Origin: Heterobilharzia americana
Lineage: Eukaryota > Platyhelminthes > Trematoda > Strigeidida > Schistosomatidae
Direction of reading: 5' to 3'
Assembly (NCBI GenBank): GCA_944470555.2
Contig: OX104134.1
Coordinates: 50,397,890 to 50,461,889, forward strand
Length of the DNA stretch: 64,000 nt
Below are positions 60,699-64,000 of this stretch, in pieces (position 1 is the stretch's first letter; each line of letters begins with the position of its first letter). The notes beneath the pieces were generated by a model. The model did no database searches, had not been told where the DNA came from, and worked only from the letters and a program-made list of their open reading frames with translations. The translations under genes were made by a program, and so were the position numbers.

Positions 60699-63600
60699 GT
60701 TGTTTGTTGTTGTTTTTTGAAAATTTGTCTTCGACTTCTTTGTTTTATTGGCTGTTTGTTTATCGTTCCGTATGTTTTTTAGACTTTATTTAGCCACGGG
60801 TAAGTATGTATTTTGATCAGCTTTATTCATGTGTATAGTATAGTTGGTTTTTGTCTTATCATTCGATCAAATAGTGAAGCTAACTCAGTTATTGCGTGCA
60901 CCTTCCCCAGCCGCATCCATGGTAAATGTGTCTATCATATTATGCATTTATCTATACCGAGTTGAATGAAGTCATTTCGAATCTGTAACTCAGCGACTTA
61001 TTAGTCAAGCATATAGGACGCTAAGATGTATATCCACTCCTTACGGCAAGGTTACCATTAAATAATACTAAAAAAGTATCAGTGGCAATATGTTGAGCCG
61101 ATGAATCATATCATCTTTTGGACTTCATCCAGTGACTTGTGATCCATTAAAAGATATTCGGTTCGTCCATTATCTTGACTGCATCGCTTCCAACATATCC
61201 TACCCTTAAGTAACTATTTTCTATGAAAGCTGCTGCTATGAAATATATGGAGCCTGTCCTAGCATTGGACAGCATGACATCAAGGGCTCGATAATCATGT
61301 CAACTATAAAAAACACTTCCACCAACCCCTTCTAAGAAGATGGCATTCACTGACAATGAACAAGCATTAAACAATTTCAACCTATTTCTACTGATGTAGA
61401 AGAGAACTATGCATAACTGAAGTCTTATTTACCCAGTGGGGGGGGGATATCACATGGAAACTGACCTCATAATCGAAACACAGATAAGCACTGCTCACTA
61501 TATACTGATACAGTTTTCGAAATTCTTAACAAGTCCTTTCACTTCACTCTACACTCGATTTCCTACCGAAAAACAGTTCAGGGTGGCAGTGGTGATTGTT
61601 TATTCGGAAATTACCTTTGGTATGGCTAAATATGTTGAACCTTACAATAAAGTAAAATTAGCAAACATTCTCCTGTCTCAGCATCCCAAAGTGTAGTCTA
61701 CTTGACCATCACATTTCTACTGGTAAATTTATACTAGTCGATTGTTATCACCTTTTGTTTTCTGCGGTGTTTCTGTACATAATACTGACATACACGTTTT
61801 TACTGTTCCCGACAAATCACCATCCAGAATAAGCTTAGGTGATGTGTTCTACCAATTTTATTAAAATCTTCCATACCATCACCCAGTAAGATGTTGTTTG
61901 AATACTTCAAACCATTGAGTTTTTATCTGAGCAGCATATCGGGTAATCCGTTTAACGTGTTTGTATGCTGCGTGTTTTTAACTGAAGTATTCTAACTGAA
62001 GTGTCATGATGCTAATAAACATCTCATCAACAAATAATTCCAAAAGCCCGCTTTTGGTTAAAGAACAAAGAAATTTTAAAAATTCTTAAATGCATACCAT
62101 TTGACTTTTAAAAAGTGAATGCTGGGTTCAAATCGCGCTCCCCTTACGTTAACCTTGACAACAAGGTAGTAAAATAAGCCCTTATAGTGTGGCTTGTAGT
62201 CTAATACATAAACTTGTACGAGGTTAAATTACATTACTTTCATTTTCCAGTGCACATGTTATGATGTAAAAGATAAATTTAAATAGAACAATTGATAAAC
62301 TTAAACTTAGTGATTTTCACACACTTTACATAAACTTGTTTTATAGTTTCAACGTGGAGTAACAAAACAATCCCACCTATTTGTTAACACCTTTCGCTGC
62401 ATTTTAGATGTCAGCAATTTCAGTTAGCTTACATGTGTGTACACATCCTGTTAATGATTCTGAATAAAGTTTTTTATGCATCGATAACTAAAAATCTAAT
62501 CGACTAGTATCTATTGCTTAGTTTTCTTCTATCCTGTTCTGAGTATCACTGAATACTCATCAATCAAGTTTGTGGTATATACTTTATTTGGCTATGCATA
62601 ACTCAGGTTAGGTTTCTTTGTATCTTGTTTGTTATGTTGAATCAAGATGTACATCTATGGGAATTGGTCACAAGATGATAGCTGATGTAGCTGCCAAAGT
62701 TTCCAGTGTTGTTGCTGAAGTCTGACCAATCGAATTTGTAATATGGATATGCGACTGCGGTGCATTGGATTTAGTAAATGATATTCAGAATCAATGGATA
62801 ACTACAACTATTCTCATTGCGTGATAGATTCGTCTACATAGTTCATTCTTCCAGACGATCGACTAACAGTGAAAACTTCTATTACTCAGGAACACGTGTT
62901 CAACGCTTCAAAGGTCGCAGATGCATATTTTTAGTGTATGCTAATTGCCTACTAGCATCTAACACTTGAATTCAACTTCAAGGAAACAATCCCAATTACT
63001 AATTAAGGAATAGGATAATTAATTTTTCATTTTCTAAGCATACACGTTCACCTATTTACAATATTTGAAGTATACAACTTGTGACTACTATTAGTTAGGT
63101 TTGTATAACCTTTTATCTTCATGTCTTCTCCTTAGTACCACTACCAAAGAAGAAATTTCAGCTGTTCACAGTGCTGAATATATTATTTCAGTCATACACT
63201 GTCATCGGTTATATACACATATCTGCACAATCCTCATCATCAACAGATGATTATCGTCTTGAAATTGACTTCACCGTTTTATATTTCACACTAAAAGTGA
63301 CTTTATACCTTGCTATGAATTATGTAAAAATGTTCATGTTTATATTTTTCTTCATTTGACTTTATTGAATTGTCATTTTCATTTTTTAATGTATCATGTA
63401 TTTGTTTTCCTGACTAACTTTTACGACTGTCAGTATTTTAAATAGTTTACCTCTGTGTTCTGTTCCTCGATATCGACTCATATCAGTTATTATTACTTAT
63501 CGCATAGCCTTCACTTCATTCACTGGTATCAGCTACGCGTAAAACTCATTCAACACCTGCTTACTTCTATTATGGTTATAAACATCAATTTTCCTAAAAT

Positions 63601-64000
63601 CTAAGTTTCCTCAAATGTTGTAAAAATCCCGGTAGTGTCTGCAACTTTAGTTCCTTTCTTTTCCTTTACTGATAATTTCAGTACAAATGAAACATCTCGG
63701 CGTTGAGCTATCCATTTTTACTGAAGATTTTGTTTCAAATTTATAGAATTTATCTTCTTCGCCAGTTTGTTTCTGCCAACTTCTTCCTTTCTACTATTAT
63801 GTCGTTGATTGGGAATCATAATTGTCTTTTTTCCTTGGCCTTTTTTCCATTGAATACATAAGATTGCACTTCAGAGTTTGAATGTTCATCTCCATTTTTA
63901 TGTAAAATACACAAATGTATACGTGGTAATCTCGTATAATAATAGTAATACACATGCTTCCCTGACTTTAGGATTCTTTTGCTTACATTTAACTAAGCGA
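60699..64000. other. 3' flank of Pellino, no gene recognised
   Basis: The first part must hold the Pellino 3' UTR, whose end I cannot place (AATAAA occurs near 61646 and 62463). A run of nine G lies near 61438-61446. A GGGTTCAAATCGCG phrase near 62133 looks like an isolated B box. An open stretch at 61436-61696 and another at about 63135-63359, the latter preceded by a pyrimidine tract and TAG like an acceptor site, have no recognisable product. Confidence 0.4.

Noticed and set aside
61436..61696. Open frame of 86 codons downstream of Pellino
   Set aside because: No recognisable family, starts in a G-run, and is within the length expected by chance in this region.

Overview
The window looks like AT-rich, intron- and transposon-rich nuclear DNA of a blood fluke (Schistosoma or a close schistosomatid). 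The evidence is the repeat content: Penelope-like retroelements with GIY-YIG ends, SR2/RTE-type LINEs, a CR1/Jockey-type LINE, a CsRn1/Boudicca-type Ty3/gypsy remnant, and tRNA-derived repeats with hammerhead-ribozyme cores of the Sm-alpha kind. The genus is inferred from these families, not proven. No bacterial-style operons, rRNA genes, convincing functional tRNA genes or CRISPR arrays were seen.

One host gene is recognisable: a Pellino-type E3 ubiquitin ligase on the + strand. Seven coding exons (8174-8449, 23957-24071, 30529-30616, 33552-33671, 47629-47882, 57189-57341, 60062-60698) cover part of the FHA-like substrate-binding domain and the whole CHC2CHC2 RING-like domain. The 5' coding exons, including the start codon, were not found and probably lie upstream of the window. 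All splice phases agree except exon 2 to exon 3, which needs an extra piece of 3n+1 bases, probably a micro-exon. The predicted protein has a C-terminal tail of about 172 residues beyond the usual Pellino end.

Layout: 1-2360, decayed gypsy element. 2390-6250, two related minus-strand LINE 3' ends. 8174-60698, Pellino exons separated by introns of up to 15.5 kb filled with repeats. Intron 1 holds a foldback element, an RTE copy (minus), Penelope family A copy 1 and an SR2 copy. Introns 2-3 hold tRNA-like and hammerhead repeats and RTE remnants. Intron 4 holds the second, near-identical RTE copy (plus), Penelope A copy 2, and Penelope families B and C. Intron 5 holds a nearly complete CR1/Jockey LINE and Penelope B copy 2. 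Intron 6 holds Penelope D and an RTE end. 60699-64000 is 3' flank with no gene recognised.

The most interesting structure is the repeat architecture. Two near-identical RTE copies lie in inverted orientation, and two near-identical Penelope A copies in direct orientation, on either side of Pellino exons 2-4. Penelope copies of two families carry an inverted duplicate of their own 3' end at the 5' side. Hammerhead-core modules sit next to Penelope leaders or tails at several loci. All boundaries were read by eye; no search, folding or alignment program was run.
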